Source: Terriglobia bacterium (lineage in GTDB: Bacteria; Acidobacteriota; Terriglobia; Bryobacterales; Bryobacteraceae). From it: a stretch of 49,982 nucleotides of DNA. The position numbers and the translations under genes were made by a program. Position 1 is the stretch's first letter. Each line of letters begins with the position of its first letter. Below, piece by piece: positions 7,892 through 15,645 of the stretch. The stretch is taken from positions 1 through 49,982 of the forward strand of contig PSRJ01000288.1 in NCBI GenBank assembly GCA_003175985.1, given 5' to 3'. The notes below the pieces were generated by a model. The model was given only the letters and a program-made list of their open reading frames with translations, was not told the origin of the DNA and searched no databases.

Positions 7892-10800
7892 TCAATCAAT
7901 GGCTGGGAAGCTCCTCAAAGTCTTTAAGACATCCATGGCTGAATTGCGGACATCCACATCGGAGTCCTTCAACGCCTCGGTTAATGCCGCCACTGCCATC
8001 ATCGCAGCGGGGCCAATTTCTCCAAGTGTACGACTCGCGGCGCTGCGGACACCTGAATCGACATCTTCAACGAGTAACTTACATAACGCCGGAATTGCCG
8101 TTTGCGCCGTCGAACCCATACAGCCCAGCGCACGAGCTGCGGAGTAACGAACGACTGAATCGGAGTCGTTCAGGGCTTCCGTCAAAGCTGCAACTGCCCC
8201 GTGGGCCACCGATCCCATTTCGCCCAACGCGTCGGCAACGCCGATGCGAACACTCTGCTCAGCATGCTTAAGGGCATCGATGAGAGGCGCCACCGCAGGC
8301 TCGCCAATATTCCACAAGGCTTCGATCGCGCAACATCGCATCTCCCGCTCGGGGTTCCCAAGCACCTCAATCAAGTCTCGCACAGCACTTGGGCCGATCT
8401 TCCACAAAGCTCGGGTGACGGAACGCCTAACGCTCCGCTCAGAGCTGCTGAGCGCGTCGATCAGGCTTGGGACTGCGCCTGGGCCGATTTTCCACAATGC
8501 TTCCTCGGCGGCACCACAGATGTCGCATGTTGGGTCCTTTAGGATCTCAATCAATACCGAAACCGCAGCCTCCGCGCCGGGACCAATAGCCCCCAAGGCA
8601 AATACCGCAGAATTGCGGACTTCGGCATCTGAGTCCTTTAGCGCGTCGACAAGGGCTGGCACAGCATCACGACCGATCTTCCATAAACAGTAGGTCGCGG
8701 AACTACGAACCCGGGGATCTGTATCCCTCAGCGCTCTAATCACTGCCGACACCGCAGCACACGCGGAAGGTCCTACTTCACCCAACCCATACGCGGCTGA
8801 ACTGCGAACCTCCGGATCGGTGTCCGTCAAGGCGCCAGTCAGGGCTGGAACTGCGGCTTCCAACGTCGGCATGATCATCCTTAGGCCATAGGCAGCAGTA
8901 CTTCTCACCTCCGCATCCGAATCCTCGAACACCTGGGTAAGCGCAGTCACTGTAGCTTGTGCGGCACGAACCATCTCCGCTAAAGCATTCGCAACGGAAC
9001 TCCGAACAATCGAATCGTTATCGTTCAGTGCTTTAGTCAAAGAAACAACGGCACCCTGCGCAGCAAGACCGCGTGTACTCAAGGCACTAGCTGCGGAGCG
9101 CCTCAGAGAAGGCCCCACACTGGCCGTGTTCGTGGCCAACCTCAAGGCTGGCACAGCAGCGTACATGGCTCGACCGATTCCTTCCAAAGCGCGCGCTGCG
9201 GAACGGCGCTCGCCTACTCCCGGCTCTTTCAGCAGTTTGATCAAATGTGGAACAGCACCCTGTGCGGCCCGGCCGATCTCGCGCAAAATATCGGCCGCTG
9301 AGATACGAACTTTTGGGTTGGACTCACCTAATGCGTTGATCAGAGCCGGCGCTGCAATGTCGCCGATTCGCTTCAAGACGTCGGCCGCCCTGGACGCGGC
9401 AGGCTCCGGGTTCCTCAGCACCTCAATCAGAGCGGGTACGGCGACCGTACCGATCCTCTCGAGAACATTATCTATAGACTCGGGTATATCCGGCCCAGCG
9501 TTCGTTATGGTCGCAATCAAAGCTGGCAGGGCGGCTGCGCCAATCCTGGACAAAGCGTCTACGACTGATTCGCGAACATGTGGCCGTGGGTCCCTCAATC
9601 CCTCAATGAGCGCTGGCACCGCGGGCTTGGCAGTTGGCCCCATTCGTCCTAAGCTGTGTGCCGCCGATCTGCGAACCCAAGAGTTCGAATCGCTTAGACC
9701 TGCGATCAGATGGGGTATCGCCGCTTGGCCGATTTTCGCTAGCGTTTCCGCCGCGGATGTACGCAAGTGCGATTTGCGATTTCCGAGAGCTTTTATCAGC
9801 CCCGGTACCGCTGCCGCGCCTATTCTAGCTAAAGCGTCGGCGGAAATCCTGCGCACATTCGGATCGGAATCCTTCATCAAAGCTGTTACCAGAGCCGGGA
9901 CGGCGCGGCCTGCCGCCGGCCCCAACTTCCTCAAAGCATCGGCGCAGGAGGCGCGAACCCCGGCATCCGGATCCACCTCCAAAGTCTTGGTCAACGCGGA
10001 GACCACAAATTCGGCAGCTGGCTCCAAATCTCCAAGACTGGCGGCTGCGGAGCTTCGAACAATCTGCTCGGAATCGTTTAGAGCCTCCAAAAGCGCTAGA
10101 ACAATGGGCTCCGTACTGGCGCCGATCTTCGCCAACGTTTCAATCGCAGTAGTCCGTACGTTTAGTTCAGGATCCTTACAAGCTTCGATTAATGCGGGAT
10201 GCGCCGCGCGGCCAATTTTTCTTAGCTCTTGGGCCGCGTGTTTTCGGTCAACCGGTTCTGACGACCTAAGATGTTGAATAAGTTGCTCGACCCGTCGACG
10301 GTGACGGGCCACGGCAAGCGCATCGGAATCGAGAGCGAGGCGATTTGCAAGTTCGACTCCCACAAATTCGGGCGTTCGATAATTGCCTACGCGGGCTTCG
10401 CAACAATCACGCACTGCGAGCAAGAATCCTCTAATCGTTTTCGGAGACCCCTCTTTGCTATCAGCCGCCTCAAAAAAGGAATGCCAGCATTGAGCGCCCT
10501 CGGCGCAGTCCTCGACCAGCTTCAAAGCTGCCAAGTACTCACTTAAGGGGTCCAGTTCGAATCTGACATGTGTCTTGGCCGGCTCATCCGTCTTGACAAT
10601 TCTCAGTACTTCCAAACGATCCAAGAGCCTATCTTCGAGCTGCCCTTGAACCAATAACCCCCGAATTCTTTCCTTCGACGCCGGCTGGCCGGGACGTAGT
10701 GTTGCGCTCATACACTCCCAAGCTGCTATCTTGGCCGCTCGATGAAGACTCGGATCGTCTGGGTCATCCAGCTTGCGGTTCCGGTTGAGAGAATTGAGAT

Positions 10801-12034
10801 ATGAGAGCATCAAATCCGGCACGCTCTGAGGCAATTTTTGAATGTGCTCTCTGTGCGACTTCAAGTCCACTAGCTGCTCCGCGAAGAGTCTTGCCAAGAG
10901 TGGTGTAATGCCTGTTTCCATCGTTACCAAGTTAGCCAGCCGCCTGCTCGCCTCGAAGAGCTCGGAGTCAGTTAGCTCCGTTTGTCGGGCGTCCGTCAAA
11001 TAGGAATTGATGAAACCCAGCAGGTGTGTATTATCGATCCGACGCGGCTCAATCGTTAGTTCTGGGTTCAAATTCTCATCCTCCCGAGAAGTGACGATTA
11101 GAGCATTAACCGGGAACTCTGGGTGTTCGGGACGTGCGGTACTCGGCCCGGACGAAGTCCGTATCATTTCTGAGAGACCGTCAAGAATGACTACTAGACG
11201 GCGGTCTCTTAGAAGCTGCTCGAACAGAACTTCGGAGATCGGCTGTTTGGCCCCGATGAGCTTTTGAAGATTGCCCCTGAGCTCTCGTATGAAAGTTGAC
11301 AGATCACTGCGTATGTCGAATCGAACATCAGGCTCTACCAAGATCGGGAGCATCTTTCTGTCCCTACATAAGCGTTTCGCCGGTTCGTCAGCCATTGCCC
11401 ACGCGGCCAACTGAAGAGCCAGTGTCGTCTTTCCGAGACCTCCTTCCCCCCTCACCAACACGCACCAACGCTCCCGCAGTGCCACGCTATGCAGATCTTG
11501 GGCCTCAAGTGCTGGTCGCAGCTTTCCATTCACGACCACTGGTAAGGCGACAAGAATCTTCCGACTTGCCACCATCGGCAGTCTTTCAAATGCAACTCGC
11601 GCGGCACTGACGCGTTCGTCGATCCAAGCATCAAGTACGAGTGAGTGGAAGCGATAACGGGCAAGTAGAGACACACTTCTCAAGACGGATTTAAATGGGA
11701 ACTTCAGCTTCGACCCGGAGACTGGGACTTCAACTTCGATCTGGTCAGCTCCCTGTATTAGGCCTTCATTCCAGGCCAGGACCTTAAGAGGCGCAAACCG
11801 AAGAATGATAAACCGAAGCAAGAAAGCCCATAACAGGTAAATCACGACAATCAGAAAGACAGCACCCCATATCGGATGTCCTGCTGCCCACTTACCGCTC
11901 GTGAAACCGACAAAGAGTTGAGCCTGTAATCCGGAAGGTTCGGGAGTTCGCTTAGGATTACCAGCTTGCGCCATGAGGTACACCCTAAAGAGCAGCGCGA
12001 ACGCCGTAAGACGAGTTGTGGTCCAGGACAACAT
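7892..12034 (-). CDS. Membrane-anchored NACHT (STAND) ATPase with about 25 HEAT repeats
   Basis: A 1380-residue protein. N terminus: a short hydrophobic stretch (about residues 9-22), then a strong membrane helix (about 54-78). A NACHT domain covers about 190-480: Walker A GEGGLGKTT (about 196-204), Walker B LVVILDGLSEM (about 280-290), and the sensor-like IVTSRED (about 313-319). From about 590 to the end run some 25 tandem HEAT (PBS-lyase-like) units of 30-35 residues, with consensus D-V-R-S-A-A-L-IG and a following PALI-AL helix. In this family the repeats usually sense a ligand and NACHT drives oligomerisation; bacterial NACHT proteins include phage-defence proteins. Two sampled lines are 47-48% G+C, well below the neighbourhood, which hints at transfer. 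The ATG at 12034 lacks a Shine-Dalgarno sequence; ATG 11974 is an alternative that would drop the first hydrophobic stretch. Confidence 0.85.
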   Translation of the reverse strand: MLSWTTTRLTAFALLFRVYLMAQAGNPKRTPEPSGLQAQLFVGFTSGKWAAGHPIWGAVFLIVVIYLLWAFLLRFIILRFAPLKVLAWNEGLIQGADQIEVEVPVSGSKLKFPFKSVLRSVSLLARYRFHSLVLDAWIDERVSAARVAFERLPMVASRKILVALPVVVNGKLRPALEAQDLHSVALRERWCVLVRGEGGLGKTTLALQLAAWAMADEPAKRLCRDRKMLPILVEPDVRFDIRSDLSTFIRELRGNLQKLIGAKQPISEVLFEQLLRDRRLVVILDGLSEMIRTSSGPSTARPEHPEFPVNALIVTSREDENLNPELTIEPRRIDNTHLLGFINSYLTDARQTELTDSELFEASRRLANLVTMETGITPLLARLFAEQLVDLKSHREHIQKLPQSVPDLMLSYLNSLNRNRKLDDPDDPSLHRAAKIAAWECMSATLRPGQPASKERIRGLLVQGQLEDRLLDRLEVLRIVKTDEPAKTHVRFELDPLSEYLAALKLVEDCAEGAQCWHSFFEAADSKEGSPKTIRGFLLAVRDCCEARVGNYRTPEFVGVELANRLALDSDALAVARHRRRVEQLIQHLRSSEPVDRKHAAQELRKIGRAAHPALIEACKDPELNVRTTAIETLAKIGASTEPIVLALLEALNDSEQIVRSSAAASLGDLEPAAEFVVSALTKTLEVDPDAGVRASCADALRKLGPAAGRAVPALVTALMKDSDPNVRRISADALARIGAAAVPGLIKALGNRKSHLRTSAAETLAKIGQAAIPHLIAGLSDSNSWVRRSAAHSLGRMGPTAKPAVPALIEGLRDPRPHVRESVVDALSRIGAAALPALIATITNAGPDIPESIDNVLERIGTVAVPALIEVLRNPEPAASRAADVLKRIGDIAAPALINALGESNPKVRISAADILREIGRAAQGAVPHLIKLLKEPGVGERRSAARALEGIGRAMYAAVPALRLATNTASVGPSLRRSAASALSTRGLAAQGAVVSLTKALNDNDSIVRSSVANALAEMVRAAQATVTALTQVFEDSDAEVRSTAAYGLRMIMPTLEAAVPALTGALTDTDPEVRSSAAYGLGEVGPSACAAVSAVIRALRDTDPRVRSSATYCLWKIGRDAVPALVDALKDSDAEVRNSAVFALGAIGPGAEAAVSVLIEILKDPTCDICGAAEEALWKIGPGAVPSLIDALSSSERSVRRSVTRALWKIGPSAVRDLIEVLGNPEREMRCCAIEALWNIGEPAVAPLIDALKHAEQSVRIGVADALGEMGSVAHGAVAALTEALNDSDSVVRYSAARALGCMGSTAQTAIPALCKLLVEDVDSGVRSAASRTLGEIGPAAMMAVAALTEALKDSDVDVRNSAMDVLKTLRSFPAID

Positions 12035-12054
12035 AACTGGAGAAGTATCAGAGC

Positions 12055-12139
12055 GCTAATTTGGACATCATCCCCTTCATTCATCCAGACCACAGGAGGG
12101 CATCCCGAATTGATTGGATGTTGTGCTCAAATTAGCACA
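12055..12139. promoter_or_regulatory. Inverted repeats upstream of the NACHT gene, possible operator
   Basis: A 9-base element, GCTAATTTG, occurs at 12055-12063 and returns inverted as CAAATTAGC at 12128-12136. The second copy is itself part of a perfect palindrome: TGTGCT, six bases, AGCACA (12122-12139). The first copy lies 21 bases and the second about 90 bases upstream of the ATG at 12034, the usual range for operators or DNA-loop sites. No regulator gene is adjacent. Confidence 0.4.
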
Positions 12140-12302
12140 GACGCCGCTCAACCTGCATTTTCCAGTAGGTCCCTGCCCATCAGAGTGTCCGGCGAGATGC
12201 GAGAGACTCTACAGGCTTCGATACGCGGTCGGCGAATCAGGACGGGCACGCCGCATTCGGGCTCCCGCTTGGGCATCAGGAGAAAAGGTTCGGCGGAAAG
12301 GG

Positions 12303-12386
12303 TTACCAGCACTCCGAGCGAAGGGCAGTGAAATCGCTGAGGTCGTCCGCCCGCATAAATTCGAAGATGATTCGAGCCGGTAACAT
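12303..12386 (-). CDS. Possible 27-residue small ORF with strong ribosome site
   Basis: ATG at 12386 is preceded on the minus strand by GAGGAGG at a six-base spacing, stronger than most sites here. The frame reads MLPARIIFEFMRADD and continues to a TAA after 27 codons. It lies 48 bases downstream of the PIN toxin gene and in the same direction, so it could be co-transcribed. No family is recognised. It could also be the remnant of a longer gene. Confidence 0.25.
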   Translation of the reverse strand: MLPARIIFEFMRADDLSDFTALRSECW

Positions 12387-12434
12387 GTCCTGCCTCCTCA
12401 ACGTTTGTACTTCGGACCCGGCCCCCCATCTCCC

Positions 12435-12977
12435 TCACGCCAACGCCTCCACCCGCACCAGTTCCAGCGGCCCCAACCCCGGAAAACGCTGCGGCGATCG
12501 TTCAATGGCGCTGCGAATCGCCTCAAAATCCGCCGCGTTGTTGTGGATGAGTCTCATTCCTGCCACCAGGGCAGTGGCCGCGATCATGCAATCGAAACGC
12601 CAGCGAACCAGCCGCTCTTGCCGGGGCTCGGCCATTTGGTGTGTCCGCCGCGGCGGCGTCGGAGCTTGCGGAACCAGTGCCATGATTTCGCCCGCTACTG
12701 CTCCCATCGCCGCATCCAAGGGCCACACGTGTCCGAGGGTACCAAGGTAGGCGATTCGAGCCCGCTCAATCTGCTCCCGCCGCGGTTCCGCCGCGCGGCG
12801 CCACAGCAGTGCGTACCCGCGAATCCGCTCGATTACCGTCACTGCAGAGACGTGGATGATGTGGTGCGAGAGATACCCTCGGAACCACTCCCTCACGGCA
12901 ATCTCCTCGTATCGCGCCAGCCGGCTCTCGGCGCTCGTATCGAACAGGAACGGACCGGAGGCGGGATCGAGCATCAA
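12435..12977 (-). CDS. PIN-domain ribonuclease toxin (VapC-like)
   Basis: A 180-residue PIN-fold protein, somewhat longer than usual VapC toxins (130-145). PIN toxins are Mg-dependent endoribonucleases that cut tRNA or rRNA. The acidic quartet is traceable: Asp in FLFDTS (near residue 13), Glu in VIERIRGY, Asp in RWRFDCMIAATAL, and Asp in HNNAADF. Its ATG overlaps the antitoxin stop by four bases (ATGA), so translation is coupled. The extra length lies in a Pro/Arg-rich insert (APTPPRRTHQ) before the third acidic residue. Confidence 0.82.
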   Translation of the reverse strand: MMLDPASGPFLFDTSAESRLARYEEIAVREWFRGYLSHHIIHVSAVTVIERIRGYALLWRRAAEPRREQIERARIAYLGTLGHVWPLDAAMGAVAGEIMALVPQAPTPPRRTHQMAEPRQERLVRWRFDCMIAATALVAGMRLIHNNAADFEAIRSAIERSPQRFPGLGPLELVRVEALA

Positions 12978-13258
12978 CTGCGCTCCGGCGCCGGCTTCAG
13001 ATCTACTCCATCCAGGACCAGCAATTCCTCTTCGGAGAAGCCCTCGAAGGCCGTGCGGTAGGCCGTCAGCACCTGCTCACTCCGTTCCGAGGCCTTGTGC
13101 ACCCGCAACCCTTCGGAGAGGGCTTCCGCGATCACGGTGCTCAAGTTGACTTTGCGGGCACGCGCAATTCTTTGCGCCTGCTTCAGGGAGTCCGCCGGTA
13201 ACGTCAAGGTGGTTCGGCGCTTAACGTCCGCAGACACTCTGTGCTGGCGTATTGCCAT
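12974..13258 (-). CDS. Ribbon-helix-helix antitoxin (VapB-like)
   Basis: A 94-residue antitoxin partner of the PIN toxin. An N-terminal ribbon-helix-helix DNA-binding motif is visible (RRTTLTLPADSLKQAQRIAR, then KVNLSTVIAEALSEGL). The C-terminal tail, with EGFSEEELLVLDGVDL, is acidic and should wrap the toxin. The gene order antitoxin then toxin with ATGA overlap is typical. A perfect inverted repeat directly abuts the ATG, fitting autorepression by the pair. Confidence 0.82.
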   Translation of the reverse strand: MAIRQHRVSADVKRRTTLTLPADSLKQAQRIARARKVNLSTVIAEALSEGLRVHKASERSEQVLTAYRTAFEGFSEEELLVLDGVDLKPAPERS

Positions 13259-13259
13259 A

Positions 13260-13275
13260 GATACATTTTAGTATC
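13260..13275 (-). promoter_or_regulatory. Operator/promoter of the first toxin-antitoxin pair
   Basis: Perfect inverted repeat GATAC, six bases, GTATC, ending two bases before the ATG at 13258. On the minus strand a -10-like TAAAAT sits inside it, followed by six bases (gtatct) and the ATG. Repressor binding would therefore cover the -10 box and the start of a leaderless message. Confidence 0.5.
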
Positions 13276-13403
13276 AATTCCGCATCAGAGTGCATCGAGC
13301 AGCCCGGCCCGGCCCCCGCAACGCTCGCCCGCAGTGTCTTCAACCCTACCTGCGGCCACTTCCCCCTTGTGTTACCATTCCGTTTTAAATAGGGGACATC
13401 CGC

Positions 13404-15500
13404 GTGAAAGTATACGAAAGCAAGGACATTCGGAACGTCGGTGTGGTGGGCCACGGCGATTCCGGTAAGACCACGCTCACCGCTGGGTTGCTCTTCTCCT
13501 CGGGCGCTACCAACCGCCTGCTCCGCGTCGACGAGGGCAACACCATCACCGATTTCGACGAGGAGGAAATTCAGCGCAAGATCACCATATCCACCGCCAT
13601 CGCCGTCGCGGAGTGGAAAAAAAACAAAATCAATATTCTCGATACCCCTGGCTATAACATCTTTATCAACGACACCCACGGGGCGCTCGTCGCCGCCGAT
13701 GCCGCACTCGTTGTGGTCGATGGCGTCGCCGGCGTCGAGGTGCAGACCGAGAAGGTCTGGCACTTCGCCAACGAATACAAACTGCCTCGCGCCGTCATCA
13801 TTAATAAGCTCGATCGCGAGCGGGCCGATTTCCAGCGGGCCCTCGAAAGCGTTCAAGAAAACTTCGGTCGCGCCGCCGTCCCCATCCAGATCCCTATCGG
13901 TTCCGAACGCGACTTCAAAGGCGTAATCGACCTCATCCGCATGAAGGCCTACACCTACACACCGGATGGCGATGGCAAGGGTAAAGAAGGAGAGATTCCC
14001 GCCGACCTTACTGCCGCTGCCCAAAAGGCTCAGGAAGCCCTTATCGAAATGGTCGCCGAGGGCAACGACGCCCTCATGGAAGAGTTCTTCGATAAGGGTA
14101 CCCTGCAGCCCGAGCAGATCGTCGAAGGGCTGAAGCAGGGCGTGCGAGAAATGCGGGTCTTCCCCGTGATGTGCAGTTCGGCCCTCCGCAATGTCGGAAC
14201 GGATCTTATCTTAAACTTCATCGCCGACAACCTGCCCGCGCCCACGGACCGTGAGCCCGTACCGGCGCACATCGATGGCAAGGAAGCCACCCGCAAAATC
14301 GCCGCCAGCGGACAGTGCTCCCTCTACGTCTTCAAAACTACCGCGGACCCCTTCGCCGGCCGGATCACCTTCTTTAAGGTAATGACTGGCGTCGTCAAGA
14401 ATGACGCCAATCTCCAGAACATCACGCGCAGCGCCGCTGAGCGTCTGTCCCACCTCAGCAGTCCGCAGGGCAAAACCCTGCAGCCGGTTACCGAGTTGCA
14501 AGCAGGCGATATCGGAGCAGTTGCCAAGCTGAAAGATACTTTGACGGGGGATACCCTGGCGGAGAAAGGTCTCAACATCACCTACCCGCCGGTGAAGTTG
14601 CCGGAACCCTCCATCGCGTTTGCCATCGAAGCCAAGTCGAGAAATGACGAGGACCGCATGGGAAACGGCGTCCACCGGATTCTGGAAGAGGATCAGTCAC
14701 TGCGCTTCTACCGCGATCCCCAAACTCGAGAGTTCCTGCTGGCTGGCTCCGGGCAGCAGCATGTGGAAGTAGTCGTCAGCCGGTTGAAAAAGCGCTACGG
14801 CGTCGACGTCACGCTAAAGGCTCCGAAGATCCCCTACCGCGAGACCATACGGGGCACCGCCGACGTGCAGGGCCGCCATAAGAAACAGACCGGCGGCCAC
14901 GGCCAATTTGGCGAGTGCTGGATCAAGATGGAGCCGCTGCCGCGCGGCGCCAAATTCGAGTTCGCCAATGAGATTTTCGGCGGCGCAATCCCTAAGAACT
15001 ACATTCCGGCGGTGGAGAAGGGCATCGTGGAGGCCGCCGAAAAGGGCCACCTGGCGGGATACCCGATGGTCGATTTCAAAGTCACCGTGTACGACGGCTC
15101 CTACCATGATGTCGATTCGTCGGAACTGGCGTTCAAGCTGGCCGCCCGCAAAGCCTTTAAAGCAGCCATGGAGCACGCCAAGCCGGCGCTGCTCGAGCCT
15201 GTCATGAATGTCGAAATCCAGGCTCCCGTGGAGTATGCGGGCGACCTGATGGGCGACCTGAACGGCCGGCGCGGGCGCATCTCAGGCATGGAAACTAAAG
15301 GAAGCACTCAGTTTATTCGCGCCCAGGTGCCCATGGCCGAGATGCTGAACTACCAAAGCGACCTGACCGCCATGACCCAGGGCCGGGCCTCGTTCACCAT
15401 GGAATTCGATCACTACGATTTCGTCCCCCAGTTGCAGGCGGAGAAAATCATTGCCGCAGCCCGCGCCGCTAAGGCTGGCGAGGAGGAGGAAGAGGAATAG
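13404..15500 (+). CDS. Elongation factor G-like GTPase (EF-G2 type)
   Basis: A 698-residue translational GTPase with the five-domain EF-G layout. G1 is GHGDSGKTTL rather than the canonical GHIDAGKTT. Switch I reads RKITIS instead of RGITI. G3 is DTPGYNIF, so Tyr replaces the His of DTPGH that helps activate water. G4 is NKLD. Domain IV shows GGHGQFGECWIKMEPL, and domain V ends in QGRASFTMEFDHYDFVP. The protein closes with an acidic tail (GEEEEEE). These traits place it in the EF-G-like paralogue group (EF-G2), whose ribosomal role is less clear than that of FusA. GTG start, with AGGGGAC upstream. No other ribosomal gene is nearby, which also argues against the main fusA. Confidence 0.85.
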   Translation: MKVYESKDIRNVGVVGHGDSGKTTLTAGLLFSSGATNRLLRVDEGNTITDFDEEEIQRKITISTAIAVAEWKKNKINILDTPGYNIFINDTHGALVAADAALVVVDGVAGVEVQTEKVWHFANEYKLPRAVIINKLDRERADFQRALESVQENFGRAAVPIQIPIGSERDFKGVIDLIRMKAYTYTPDGDGKGKEGEIPADLTAAAQKAQEALIEMVAEGNDALMEEFFDKGTLQPEQIVEGLKQGVREMRVFPVMCSSALRNVGTDLILNFIADNLPAPTDREPVPAHIDGKEATRKIAASGQCSLYVFKTTADPFAGRITFFKVMTGVVKNDANLQNITRSAAERLSHLSSPQGKTLQPVTELQAGDIGAVAKLKDTLTGDTLAEKGLNITYPPVKLPEPSIAFAIEAKSRNDEDRMGNGVHRILEEDQSLRFYRDPQTREFLLAGSGQQHVEVVVSRLKKRYGVDVTLKAPKIPYRETIRGTADVQGRHKKQTGGHGQFGECWIKMEPLPRGAKFEFANEIFGGAIPKNYIPAVEKGIVEAAEKGHLAGYPMVDFKVTVYDGSYHDVDSSELAFKLAARKAFKAAMEHAKPALLEPVMNVEIQAPVEYAGDLMGDLNGRRGRISGMETKGSTQFIRAQVPMAEMLNYQSDLTAMTQGRASFTMEFDHYDFVPQLQAEKIIAAARAAKAGEEEEEE

Positions 15501-15645
15501 CGGGACACACCTGTGTCGGGTGGCTGCACACACATACCCCAAAAGGGCGGTTGCGCACCGTAACAGACCTGTAGTAGTCTGGAGTGGACCAAAAACGGGC
15601 CCAGCCCGTGGAAGTAGCTTTATTTTCAGTAGTTCGAGATCGTTA

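Larger units (their letters stand above)
12035..12434. other. 400-base spacer upstream of the NACHT gene
   Basis: This is the longest gene-poor stretch in the window. It holds the promoter side of the NACHT gene with two inverted-repeat sites (12055-12139) and one possible 27-codon minus-strand ORF (12303-12386). Other open frames here lack ribosome sites and family resemblance. Confidence 0.5.

Noticed and set aside
8000..10250. Periodic direct repeats that could be taken for a CRISPR array
   Set aside because: The period of about 90-105 bases is in frame, diverged and explained by HEAT units. There are no constant repeats with unique spacers.
9126..10277. 383-codon plus-strand frame inside the NACHT gene
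   Set aside because: Antisense of the HEAT repeats; its apparent Ala/Arg repeat pattern mirrors the repeats on the other strand.
15504..15517. GACAC-ACCT-GTGTC hairpin after the EF-G gene as terminator
   Set aside because: Stem of only five bases and no U tract; too weak to list as a feature.
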